A DNA stretch of 16,644 nt from positions 1 to 16,644 of the forward strand of contig JASLEQ010000570.1 of NCBI GenBank assembly GCA_030151135.1. Direction: 5' to 3'. The DNA comes from Candidatus Sulfotelmatobacter sp. (GTDB lineage Bacteria; Acidobacteriota; Terriglobia; Terriglobales; SbA1). The position numbers were made by a program, and so were the translations under genes. Numbering within the stretch: the stretch's first letter is position 1; each line of letters opens with the position of its first letter. The notes beneath the pieces are model-generated. The model had not been told where the DNA came from. It ran no database searches and saw nothing but the letters and a program-made list of their open reading frames with translations. Positions 1-7,417 of the stretch are shown here, in pieces.

Positions 1-20
1 CTAGTAGCTAATAGCTAGCA

Positions 21-37
21 GCTAGAAGCCAGGAGCT
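21..37 (+). repeat. Short dispersed repeat, copy 1, carrying a Shine-Dalgarno
   Basis: A 17-base word, GCTAGAAGCCAGGAGCT, is found here and again at 5347-5363. The surrounding bases 1-44 are a degenerate tandem of AGCTAG/GCTAGAAGC units. The AGGAG inside the repeat (31-35) lies 9 bases ahead of the TTG start of the HAD gene, so the repeat seems to provide its ribosome binding site. The two exact copies are seen directly. That they belong to a genome-wide repeat family is inference. Confidence 0.7.
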
Positions 38-44
38 AGAAGCT

Positions 45-734
45 TTGTCTCACACCCTCCTCATCGACGCCGACGACACGCTCTGGGAGAACAATGTCTA
101 TTTCGAGCGTGCGATCGCTCGCTTCATTTCGTTCCTCAATCACCACGAGTTCTCGCCCGAGCAAGTCCGCGAAGTGCTCAACGACGTCGAGCGCGAATGC
201 ATCGTGAAGCATGGATACGGACTGCACAGTTTCGCCCATGCGCTCGTCGATACATTCGAACGGCTCAGCCCAAAGCCGGTGACGCCGGAACTCCACGCGC
301 AAGTCATGAGCTTTACCGACATCATCCAAAATCACAATATCGAGTTCCTTCCGAAAGTTCCGGAAACTCTTGAATATTTGAAACAGAAGCATCGCCTGAT
401 TCTGGTGACAAAAGGCGCACACGAAGAGCAATCCGGAAAAGTAGAACGCTCAGGCGTCAGAAAGCACTTCGAATCGGTGGAGATCGTCGCCGAGAAGAAT
501 GCCGCCACCTACTCGCACCTCGCCGACAAGTACGACTGCAACCATGCTCACACCTGGATGATCGGCAACAGCCCTAAATCCGACATTAATCCGGCGCTGG
601 CGGCAGGCATGAATGCCGTCTTCGTTCCGCATGGGGATACTTGGATTCTGGAGCATGAAGAAGTAAATGCCGCCCCGGAAGGACAAAAGCTGCTGATCGT
701 CGGCCGATTCGCCGAACTCCGCGAGCACTTCTGA
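45..734 (+). CDS. HAD-superfamily hydrolase (phosphatase-like)
   Basis: A 229-residue cytosolic protein of the haloacid dehalogenase superfamily, probably a phosphatase of small phosphorylated metabolites; the substrate is not readable. Motif I is IDADDT with nucleophile D8 and acid/base D10. The usual glycine at the next position is an aspartate. Residues about 15-100 form a helical cap of subfamily I type. Motif II is the LILVTKG strand (T122), and motif IV is GNSPKSD (174-180), which supplies the Mg2+-binding acid. Length fits subfamily IA enzymes. The start is TTG, chosen because AGGAG at 31-35 precedes it and the catalytic strand begins four residues later. The gene converges on the SDR gene with one base between the two stops, so neither has room for its own terminator. 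Confidence 0.85.
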   Translation: MSHTLLIDADDTLWENNVYFERAIARFISFLNHHEFSPEQVREVLNDVERECIVKHGYGLHSFAHALVDTFERLSPKPVTPELHAQVMSFTDIIQNHNIEFLPKVPETLEYLKQKHRLILVTKGAHEEQSGKVERSGVRKHFESVEIVAEKNAATYSHLADKYDCNHAHTWMIGNSPKSDINPALAAGMNAVFVPHGDTWILEHEEVNAAPEGQKLLIVGRFAELREHF

Positions 735-735
735 A

Positions 736-1650
736 CTACTTGCCCGCAGCTTTCCTCAGGCGATCAAACAGGGGAATCGTCTCAACTGCGAATTCTCTCT
801 GAAAGCGGCTAAAATCCAGCATCTGCGGGTTGCCCACAGCCTGGCCATCTCCCAGTCGTATGGTTACATTCGGATTGAGGCTCTCTACAAACCGCTTCAG
901 ATCGCCGACCAGAATGGCTTCGCAAGGAGCGTTGTAGATCGCATGCTCCGTGCGCGAAGCGGATAAGAGTGCAACAAGCATTTCCGCCACGTCGTCAACG
1001 TGAACCACGAGGATCTTTTCCGTTGCACGATAAGGAATGAAGATTTCAACGGGACGCCTCGACTTGAGTAGCTCGAAAATTTCGCTTCTCCATGCGGATG
1101 TTACGGAGTTAGATCCTGGTCCCACGACGCGCCCGATGCGCAAGCTTACAAAATCCATTCCGCCGTCTTCTCGAGAGGCTAATCCGCGCCCTTCGAGAAA
1201 GATTTTTGCCGCTCCGTAGGAATCAAGCGGGGTCGCGTCATCATCCTCGGAAACTACTCGACCGGCGGGATAGGTGCCGTAAACGCTCAATGAACTGCCA
1301 AATACAAGACGATGCACTCCTAACGACCGAGCCTCCGCGAGAACATTTATCCCTCCCTCAAAGTTCACCTCGAATGCGGTGACCGGGTCCTGATGTGCGG
1401 CGGTGGGCAGAATCGCGGCGAGATGGATAATGCTGTGGATGCGATGATCTCTGACCACGGATCGAAAACGAGGGCCCTTACTCACATCGCCTTCAACCTC
1501 CAGCCATCCCCGCTCCTCGTCGGCGGGCGCTGGGCTGCGATCCATCGAGATGACGGGATAACCTTTACACCGTAAAAGCTTCACCAGCGCACGGCCCACA
1601 AAGCCTCGTCCGCCCGTTACCAGCACTGATCTTTTCGCTTCGAGGGGCAT
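736..1650 (-). CDS. NAD(P)-dependent epimerase/reductase, extended SDR
   Basis: A 304-residue protein of the extended short-chain dehydrogenase family, which acts on nucleotide sugars or related hydroxyl/keto substrates. The dinucleotide-binding TGGRGFVG (12-19) lies at the N-terminus, followed by D37 at the end of strand 2 (points to NAD rather than NADP), GDV (54-56) and HLAA (76-79). The catalytic serine is in FGSS (117-120), with Y145 and K149 in YGAAK. The C-terminal substrate half contains VHVDDVAEM (216-224), the family's VHVDD motif. At 304 residues it is near the family norm. The substrate cannot be told; sugar epimerase is the broad guess. ATG start; no clear Shine-Dalgarno is seen upstream. 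It is divergent from the HD-GYP gene, with 141 bases between them. Confidence 0.85.
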   Translation of the reverse strand: MPLEAKRSVLVTGGRGFVGRALVKLLRCKGYPVISMDRSPAPADEERGWLEVEGDVSKGPRFRSVVRDHRIHSIIHLAAILPTAAHQDPVTAFEVNFEGGINVLAEARSLGVHRLVFGSSLSVYGTYPAGRVVSEDDDATPLDSYGAAKIFLEGRGLASREDGGMDFVSLRIGRVVGPGSNSVTSAWRSEIFELLKSRRPVEIFIPYRATEKILVVHVDDVAEMLVALLSASRTEHAIYNAPCEAILVGDLKRFVESLNPNVTIRLGDGQAVGNPQMLDFSRFQREFAVETIPLFDRLRKAAGK

Positions 1651-1791
1651 GTCATTAGGCTGGAATCAGCGGTGTCACCTTATTTTCATTTTTGCCAGCG
1701 CATCAAACTAACCAACAAGCGGGTCTCGCGCCGTCTGTTTGCAGCGTGGTAGGCTCGTCTTGCTCTGCGAAACTGAACTCCACATCGCAAG

Positions 1792-3042
1792 GTGGCGATT
1801 CAGACTAACAATTTACGGCGGTTGCTGCACACAGTAGAAGCGCTTTCGGAACTCGGTCCGGCACTCACCGCGGAACGCGAGTTCTCGGAAACGTCGCGCC
1901 TCATGCTGTCTGCCGTTATGGAAGCGGCGGGCGCGCGCGAAGGGGCGCTTTTCCTGTTCAACGACAAGCCCGCCGTCCTGACCTCCGCGACAGCCCTGGG
2001 ATTCGTGCTCATGCCGGATCCTGCGTTCATCCCGCTCCTCCCCAAGCACGTTCACGCGCTGACCGCCGCTCGTGGTCCGATCGTTCTGAATTCCTCGACG
2101 TACTCCGTGTTTCTCAGCTCGAACGGAAACGTCGCGCCCGAGTTGTTCAAGTGCCTGGCGCCTCTCAGGGCTGGTGGACGCCTGGCGGGAGTTATCGCTC
2201 TCGGCCGCCGGCCGGGAGATGCGCTTTACGAAGACAGCGAGCTCGACGCCCTCGAGTTGTTGTGCAGTTACGTTGCCCTCGCTGTTCAGAATCACTCGCT
2301 GACCCAAACGATAGCGCAGCGCGTCTCAGAGAACCTCCGCCTCATGGCGTCGCTGCACGGTTTCTATGACAATGCCCTCGAGGCATTCGCCACCGCAATC
2401 GACGTTAAGCACGTCAACATTCACGGGCATTCGTTGCGTGTCGGGCGTTACGCTGCCGCAATCGGCGACGCCTTGGGCATGGACCCGAACGACGTTGGCG
2501 CTTTGCGCAGCGCCGGATATCTACACGATATCGGTAAGGTTGCGGTCGACCGCCGGCTCTTCGGAAAGGCGGGAGCGCTCGACCCGGACGAGTTTCGCGA
2601 GATGGCGGATCACACCACCGTTGGACATCAGATCGTGAGCAGCGTCCAATTTCCCTGGCCTAAGATTCCAGAGTCGGTTCGCTGGCATCATGAGCGCAGC
2701 GATGGCTCGGGATATCCCGATCATCTGGCCGAATCCGAAGTGCCGATGCAGGTCCGGATCATCGGGGTGGCAGATTCCTTCGATGCCATGACCAGCGTCC
2801 GTCCTTATCGCGCGCCAATGTCTGTGGGCAATGCATTGAGCGACCTGGTGCGACTGGCTCCGGAAAAGTTTGATCCCAACGTGGTGCAAGCTTTGCTGAT
2901 CCAAATTCGCCGGGAAGCGGTTGGCAGCAGCCGCACTCCGTTGCTCGAGAACGCTTCCATCAACATCGCGGCGGGAGACATCGATCACCTCGCCGCTACT
3001 TTGCAATACAAAGTCACCCGCGGCAAGGCTTATCTAACCTAG
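1792..3042 (+). CDS. GAF/HD-GYP protein, probable c-di-GMP phosphodiesterase
   Basis: A 416-residue cytoplasmic signalling protein. Residues about 10-165 resemble a GAF sensory domain. Residues about 190-370 are an HD-GYP domain, the family that hydrolyses cyclic di-GMP to pGpG/GMP. Metal and signature residues are all present: H245-D246 in HDIGK, H274, the HHE triplet at 299-301, DGSGYP at 304-309, VADSFDAM at 327-333 and RPYR at 337-340, so the enzyme should be active. The last 45 residues fall outside the domain and match nothing I recognise. There is no receiver domain or membrane segment, so a small ligand bound by the GAF part is the likely input (inference). The start is GTG with a poor ribosome site; the first GAF helices begin soon after it, so a later start would cut the domain. 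Confidence 0.9.
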   Translation: MAIQTNNLRRLLHTVEALSELGPALTAEREFSETSRLMLSAVMEAAGAREGALFLFNDKPAVLTSATALGFVLMPDPAFIPLLPKHVHALTAARGPIVLNSSTYSVFLSSNGNVAPELFKCLAPLRAGGRLAGVIALGRRPGDALYEDSELDALELLCSYVALAVQNHSLTQTIAQRVSENLRLMASLHGFYDNALEAFATAIDVKHVNIHGHSLRVGRYAAAIGDALGMDPNDVGALRSAGYLHDIGKVAVDRRLFGKAGALDPDEFREMADHTTVGHQIVSSVQFPWPKIPESVRWHHERSDGSGYPDHLAESEVPMQVRIIGVADSFDAMTSVRPYRAPMSVGNALSDLVRLAPEKFDPNVVQALLIQIRREAVGSSRTPLLENASINIAAGDIDHLAATLQYKVTRGKAYLT

Positions 3043-3166
3043 GCACACTGCGCCGCGAATCCCAGCAAACAAGTCGTTCTATCTGAACAGGTTGCAGACG
3101 CGGTTCGCCAATTCCTTTCAGCAACTTTTCCTGTCCACCGGGTTCATAATAGAAGCACCTTTTGCC

Positions 3167-3172
3167 GGGGAG
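3167..3172 (+). promoter_or_regulatory. Shine-Dalgarno of the DUF1800 gene
   Basis: GGGGAG lies 5 bases ahead of the ATG at 3178. Further up, CATAAT at 3145-3150 could be a -10 element, but no matching -35 is seen, so the promoter itself is not assigned. Confidence 0.5.
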
Positions 3173-3177
3173 TCCTC

Positions 3178-5340
3178 ATGAAATCAAGCATGGCCAGGCT
3201 GGCCGTCGCCTTTTTCTGTTTAAGCCTCGCGTGCGCCGTTCCCGAACTGCGCGCCAAGAAGAACGACTCCAAGCCGGATTCCGCGTCCGAACAAAAGCGC
3301 GCGGTGCACGCTCTAAACCGTCTCACATTCGGTCCACGCCCCGGGGATGTGCAGAAAGTCATGGCGATGGGCGTCGATCACTGGATCGATCTGCAACTGC
3401 ATCCCGAAAAGATCTCGGATGATGCTCTGCAGGCCCGCCTCGCACCCCTTCGTACACTAAGAATGAATGCCAAGGAACTTCAGGAGAATTTCCCTGATAA
3501 CCAGGTCTTGAAGCAGGTCATGGACGGCAAACGTTCAATGCCTTCGGATCCGGAACGGCGCGCCATTTACCAGGTACAGATCGCCCGCTTTGAAGAGAGA
3601 CAAGTGAAGCGTGAATTGCAACCCGCGGCGGCGCCGGCGCCCGCTTCGGTGCCCCAGCAGCCTGCGGCCAACGAAGGGGCCAAGACCGCCGAAGAATTGG
3701 CGGCAGCGGCCGCAGCTGCACCTGAGAGCATGCCGCCTGACATCGGCGCAATGGCTGGACCCTCCAAAGATGCTGGCGCGGAAAATCCGGAGCCGCAAGC
3801 CAATTCCGCAGATGAGAATTCGATGGTCGCCGCGAAGCCGAAACTCACTCCAGAGCAAGAGGCCGAAGCGAAGGCACGCGAAGATCGTCTCTATGCCGAT
3901 CTGCAGGCGCAGAGTCTCGTCGACCTTACCCCCGATCAGCGCTTCAAGAAAGTTATGGCGATGTCGACTGACCAACAACTCGACCTCGCCGACTCTTTCC
4001 GGCGCGGAGGCGGAGAAGATTTCCTGACGGGCATGAATCCGAAGCAGAAAGAGACCTTGCTGGCGATGAACAATCCTCAGTTTGTTATTGCCGAGGAACT
4101 AAACCAGGCCAAGCTGCTTCGTACGATTTATAGCGAGCGTCAGCTCGAGGAAGTGATGACTGATTTCTGGTTCAATCACTTCAATGTTTTCATCGGCAAG
4201 GGCCCGGAACGCCTGCTGATCAACAACTACGAGCAAGAGGTCATTCGTCCGCACGCACTGGGAAAATTCGAGGACCTGCTTGTCGCCACCGCCAAGAGTC
4301 CGGCAATGCTGTTCTATCTCGACAACTGGATGAGTGTCGGTCCCGACTCGCCCCAAGCGCAAGGCGCACCCGCAGTGCGCTACGGTCCATATGGCAGACC
4401 GCACGTGGTGCGTCCCAGACAGCGTCGCAATAATGGATTAAACGAAAACTACGGCCGCGAGTTGCTCGAGCTGCATACGCTGAGCGTGAACGGTGGTTAT
4501 TCGCAGCGCGATGTCACCGAAGTGGCGAAAGTGTTTTCCGGCTGGACGATTGAGAAGATCGGCGACGGGGCCTCATTCCGGTATGACTCAGCCATGCACG
4601 AGCCTGGACCGAAATTCGTGCTGGGACACAAGATCAAGCCCAAAGGGGAAGACGAGGGCAGGGAAGTGTTGCACATGCTCGCGACCAGCCCGCAGACGGC
4701 GCATTTTATCTCGTACAAGCTGGCGCAGCGCTTCGTTTCAGACGATCCGCCGGCAGCTTTGGTCGATCGTATGGCGAAGACCTTCGAGAAAAAGAAGGGC
4801 GACATCCGCGAGGTACTGGTCACGCTTTTCCAGTCGCCGGAATTCTGGTCGGATCAGACTTATCGCGCTAAGGTTAAAACGCCGCTGGAGTTTGTCGCAT
4901 CGTCGATCCGAGCCACGGGTGCGGATGTTCAGGACGGGCTTTTCCTCGCCCGTCAATTGAACCGCATGGGAATGCCGCTCTACGGCTCTCAGCCGCCGAC
5001 CGGATATTCCACCAAGGCCGATGCCTGGGTGAGTTCGTCCTCGCTGCTCACCCGCATGAACTTCGCGCTGGCCCTCACATCCGGCAAAATCCGCGGCGTC
5101 AATGTCGACGCTGCTCAGTTGGCGGGCGACGCATCCGCCGCTGATACCAATGCAACGCTGGCTGCGATGGAGACGAAGATTCTCGATGCAGACGTCTCAA
5201 AGCAGACACACGATTCGATCCTGGCGCAGTTATCCGAGCCGGAAAAAAGAGGCGGCGGAAATAATCCGCAAGCGAAAGCCTCCGGCCCAAGCACCATGGC
5301 AGGCCTGCTGCTCGGTTCGCCAGAATTCCAGAGAAGATAG
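3178..5340 (+). CDS. Secreted DUF1800 family protein
   Basis: A 720-residue exported protein of the DUF1800 family, whose biochemical role is unknown. Residues 1-26 form a Sec-type signal peptide (basic start, hydrophobic 8-20, likely cut after LRA). The family N-terminal motif HALNRLTFGPRPGD occupies 44-57. Residues about 146-235 are a low-complexity Ala/Pro/Glu segment with a run of seven alanines, which interrupts the domain. The core then resumes: FWFNHFNVF (330-338), ENYGRELLELHTLSVNGGY (423-441), FSGWT (453-457) and LGHKI (482-486). The C-terminus LLLGSPEFQRR is the family's usual ending. Longer than many members because of the linker. The DUF1501 gene starts 27 bases after the stop, the pairing typical of many Planctomycetes, Bacteroidetes and Acidobacteria genomes, so the two products probably act together in the periplasm or at the surface. 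Confidence 0.9.
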   Translation: MKSSMARLAVAFFCLSLACAVPELRAKKNDSKPDSASEQKRAVHALNRLTFGPRPGDVQKVMAMGVDHWIDLQLHPEKISDDALQARLAPLRTLRMNAKELQENFPDNQVLKQVMDGKRSMPSDPERRAIYQVQIARFEERQVKRELQPAAAPAPASVPQQPAANEGAKTAEELAAAAAAAPESMPPDIGAMAGPSKDAGAENPEPQANSADENSMVAAKPKLTPEQEAEAKAREDRLYADLQAQSLVDLTPDQRFKKVMAMSTDQQLDLADSFRRGGGEDFLTGMNPKQKETLLAMNNPQFVIAEELNQAKLLRTIYSERQLEEVMTDFWFNHFNVFIGKGPERLLINNYEQEVIRPHALGKFEDLLVATAKSPAMLFYLDNWMSVGPDSPQAQGAPAVRYGPYGRPHVVRPRQRRNNGLNENYGRELLELHTLSVNGGYSQRDVTEVAKVFSGWTIEKIGDGASFRYDSAMHEPGPKFVLGHKIKPKGEDEGREVLHMLATSPQTAHFISYKLAQRFVSDDPPAALVDRMAKTFEKKKGDIREVLVTLFQSPEFWSDQTYRAKVKTPLEFVASSIRATGADVQDGLFLARQLNRMGMPLYGSQPPTGYSTKADAWVSSSSLLTRMNFALALTSGKIRGVNVDAAQLAGDASAADTNATLAAMETKILDADVSKQTHDSILAQLSEPEKRGGGNNPQAKASGPSTMAGLLLGSPEFQRR

Positions 5341-5346
5341 CGGCTA

Positions 5347-5363
5347 GCTAGAAGCCAGGAGCT
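5347..5363 (+). repeat. Short dispersed repeat, copy 2, carrying a Shine-Dalgarno
   Basis: This is an exact second copy of the 17-base word at 21-37. It fills most of the 27-base gap between the DUF1800 stop and the DUF1501 start. Its AGGAG (5357-5361) is 6 bases before the ATG at 5368 and is the only plausible ribosome site for that gene. Confidence 0.7.
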
Positions 5364-5367
5364 TTCT

Positions 5368-6609
5368 ATGTCCATCACTCGTCGGATTTTTCTTCGTAAC
5401 GGTGCATTAGCCGTGGTTGGCACGGCAGCGCTGCCGGGTTTTCTCAAACGGGCGGCGTTCGGAGCCGTTGAGAATGGCGGGAGAACCAAGCGCCTGGTTG
5501 TAATTTTTCAACGCGGCGCCGCGGACGGGTTGAACATCGTGGTGCCGCATGGGGAGCCGCAATATTACGCCATGCGGCCCAGCATCAACATCCCGCAGAA
5601 AGCGGTTCTCGATCTCGACGGATTCTTCGGCCTGCATCCTTCACTTGCCGCGTTTCAGCCTTTGTGGGAGCAACGCCATCTTGCAATCGTGCACGCCGCG
5701 GGATCACCTGACACGACTCGCTCCCATTTCGATGCCCAGGATTTCATGGAGACCGGTACGCCCGGAGTGAAGGCGACAGAGGACGGTTGGCTGAATCGTT
5801 CGTTGCGCAATCTTACGACAGGGCCGCAGGTCTCTCCATTTCGCGCCATCGCCCTCGGGCCATCGGTGCCGCGCATCCTGAGCGGCGCCGAACCATCCGT
5901 CGCGATGAACAACATCAATGATTTCTCCATTGGGGGCAAAGGTCCCAAGCTCTCGCGTGCCGCCAGCGCATTTGAAGCAATGTACGACCACTCCTCCGAT
6001 GCGGTTCTGCATGGGACAGGCGAGGAGACGTTTGACGCCATGAAGATGCTGCGCTCGGCGGACCCGGGCCAGTACGCTCCGGCATCGGGCGCGAGCTACC
6101 CGAAAGGTCATTTCGGCGACAGCCTCCGCCAGCTCGCGCAACTCATCAAAGCGAACTTGGGCGTTCAGGTTGCATTTGCCGACATTGGCGGCTGGGACCA
6201 CCACGTCAACGAAGGCGCGGTGCAGGGTCAGCTTGCCAATGTGCTGACTGAATTCTCGCAATCGATTGCCGCCTTCTGGACTGATCTTGGCGATCTGGGC
6301 GAAGACACGGTGGTCGTTACGATGTCGGAGTTTGGCCGCACCGCGCGCGAAAACGGAAATCGCGGCACCGATCACGGGCACGCCAACGTAATGTTCGTTC
6401 TTGGCGGCCCCGTACGCGGTGGCAAAGTCTACGGACGCTGGCCCGGGCTCGATCAGTCGCAACTGTATGAAGGCCGTGATCTCGCGCTCACCACTGATTT
6501 TCGTCAAGTGATCGGCGAAGCCGTCTCACGGCATTTGGGCAATCCAAATCTGCAAACCGTGTTTCCGGGATTCGATGCTTCCGGCAAGTTCCTGCGCTAT
6601 TTGGGGTAA
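5368..6609 (+). CDS. Tat-exported DUF1501 family protein
   Basis: A 413-residue protein of the DUF1501 family, which is considered related to the alkaline phosphatase/sulfatase fold; no member's reaction is firmly known to me. The N-terminus TRRIFLR (4-10) followed by a mild hydrophobic stretch (12-24) is a twin-arginine signal, so it is probably exported folded, perhaps with bound metal. Candidate metal or active-site motifs are QRGAADGLN (48-56), SHFDAQDFME (119-128), GGWDHH (274-279), SEFGRT (320-325) and GTDHGHA (333-339), the last rich in Asp/His as in metal phosphatases. Length is normal. It follows the DUF1800 gene by 27 bases and should be cotranscribed. ATG start with AGGAG supplied by the repeat. 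The partner uses a Sec signal, so the pair crosses the membrane by two routes. Confidence 0.9.
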   Translation: MSITRRIFLRNGALAVVGTAALPGFLKRAAFGAVENGGRTKRLVVIFQRGAADGLNIVVPHGEPQYYAMRPSINIPQKAVLDLDGFFGLHPSLAAFQPLWEQRHLAIVHAAGSPDTTRSHFDAQDFMETGTPGVKATEDGWLNRSLRNLTTGPQVSPFRAIALGPSVPRILSGAEPSVAMNNINDFSIGGKGPKLSRAASAFEAMYDHSSDAVLHGTGEETFDAMKMLRSADPGQYAPASGASYPKGHFGDSLRQLAQLIKANLGVQVAFADIGGWDHHVNEGAVQGQLANVLTEFSQSIAAFWTDLGDLGEDTVVVTMSEFGRTARENGNRGTDHGHANVMFVLGGPVRGGKVYGRWPGLDQSQLYEGRDLALTTDFRQVIGEAVSRHLGNPNLQTVFPGFDASGKFLRYLG

Positions 6610-6623
6610 GTCAGGCTCGAGTG

Positions 6624-6646
6624 CCGGCGGACGCATTCATCCGCGG
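6624..6646 (+). other. Weak hairpin between convergent genes
   Basis: Arms GCGGA (6627-6631) and TCCGC (6640-6644) with an 8-base loop extend by CC/GG across a bulged G. It sits between the DUF1501 stop and the end of the convergent DUF2306 gene. No T-run follows on either strand, so it is at best a weak transcription or RNA-stability element. Confidence 0.25.
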
Positions 6647-6660
6647 CTGTGAAGGCTGAG

Positions 6661-7338
6661 TCAAGCGGTTCGTTGCAAGTAGTCGGGCACGTGCGTGCGT
6701 GTGTAGTCAATCCACGCTTCGGCTACCATGAAGGTCGTCGTGAATCCGAGCCAGAAGGCGATTCCGAAGAATTCATGAGGCGTGAGCCTTCGAAACGCAA
6801 AAAAGGCGCCTACGATCGGACGCGTCGTCGCCACCCCTAGCCCCACAGCATAGGCCCGAATCATCCACTCACGATGGCGCGCAATCTCTCTTCGCCGCGC
6901 CAATAAAAAAGCTTGCACCAGGCAAATCAGGAAAACAATCGCATACAGAGTCGTTGCCGCGGTTTCATTCGGTCCACCAATGTTCATCTTGTAGCTCATT
7001 ACCAGTGCTGAGATCCCGATGACGAGGCCGAGCGCAACGAGGACGCGCCCGCTCCAGCGATGAAAGCGCAAATGCCGTTGCCGCACTCCGGGCATGAACT
7101 GCACCATGGCCAATACTAGGAACAGAGCTCCCGGCAGAATGTGTACCAGCGTCAGCAGGTCGTGACGGGCGAAGCCGGAATCCAGCGCGGCTGCTGGGAT
7201 TGCTTTACCGCTGCCTAAGCTTCCGGGGACGAGCAGCACAATTGTTCGTCGCGCCACCGCCGCGAGTCCGATCAGGACCAGGACAATAACTCCCGCCCAT
7301 ACAGCTCGTCTTGCAGTCGGGGATGAAGCCACATTCAT
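6661..7338 (-). CDS. DUF2306 integral membrane protein
   Basis: A 225-residue protein with about six hydrophobic segments (roughly 12-30, 62-82, 97-117, 129-147, 160-180 and 189-208), placed in the inner membrane. It matches the DUF2306 pattern: LVHILPGALFLVLAMVQF (64-81), the histidine-bearing HLRFHRWSGR (89-98) and ARHREWMIRAYA (153-164). The repeated conserved histidines beside membrane segments could bind a metal or haem, but the function of this family is unknown. The gene is divergent from a TetR regulator and shares its promoter region, so it is the obvious candidate target. The ATG has GAGG only one base ahead; the GTG two codons in (7330-7332) would be better spaced (7 bases) and may be the true start. 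Confidence 0.8.
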   Translation of the reverse strand: MNVASSPTARRAVWAGVIVLVLIGLAAVARRTIVLLVPGSLGSGKAIPAAALDSGFARHDLLTLVHILPGALFLVLAMVQFMPGVRQRHLRFHRWSGRVLVALGLVIGISALVMSYKMNIGGPNETAATTLYAIVFLICLVQAFLLARRREIARHREWMIRAYAVGLGVATTRPIVGAFFAFRRLTPHEFFGIAFWLGFTTTFMVAEAWIDYTRTHVPDYLQRTA

Positions 7339-7361
7339 ACCTCAAATCAGCTTTGCATTTC

Positions 7362-7380
7362 ATTATACAGCTTGTATTAT
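7362..7380. promoter_or_regulatory. Operator-like palindrome between DUF2306 and tetR
   Basis: ATTATACAGCTTGTATTAT has 8-base arms (7362-7369 and 7373-7380) around a 3-base centre with one mismatched pair. It is far more AT-rich than its surroundings. It covers the DUF2306 -10 and a possible TATTAT -10 (7375-7380) of the TetR gene on the plus strand, so binding would block both. TetR proteins typically bind such palindromes and repress themselves and a divergent neighbour; binding here is inferred. Confidence 0.6.
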
Positions 7381-7392
7381 TAAATTTGTAAA
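7362..7392 (-). promoter_or_regulatory. Candidate sigma70 promoter for the DUF2306 gene
   Basis: On the minus strand a perfect TATAAT (7362-7367) is preceded by TTTACA (7387-7392) with a 19-base spacer, slightly long. The spacer length is of the kind seen at promoters needing help from or blocked by a regulator. The -10 lies inside one arm of the palindrome at 7362-7380. Confidence 0.5.
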
Positions 7393-7417
7393 CCTCGTGA
7401 GTCCAAGAGCTTACAAG

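Noticed and set aside
5704..6507. 267-codon open frame on the minus strand
   Set aside because: It is antisense to the DUF1501 gene, has no recognisable motif or ribosome site, and is explained by codon bias.
6649..6840. 63-codon plus-strand frame after DUF1501
   Set aside because: It overlaps the DUF2306 gene on the other strand and has no ribosome site or motif.
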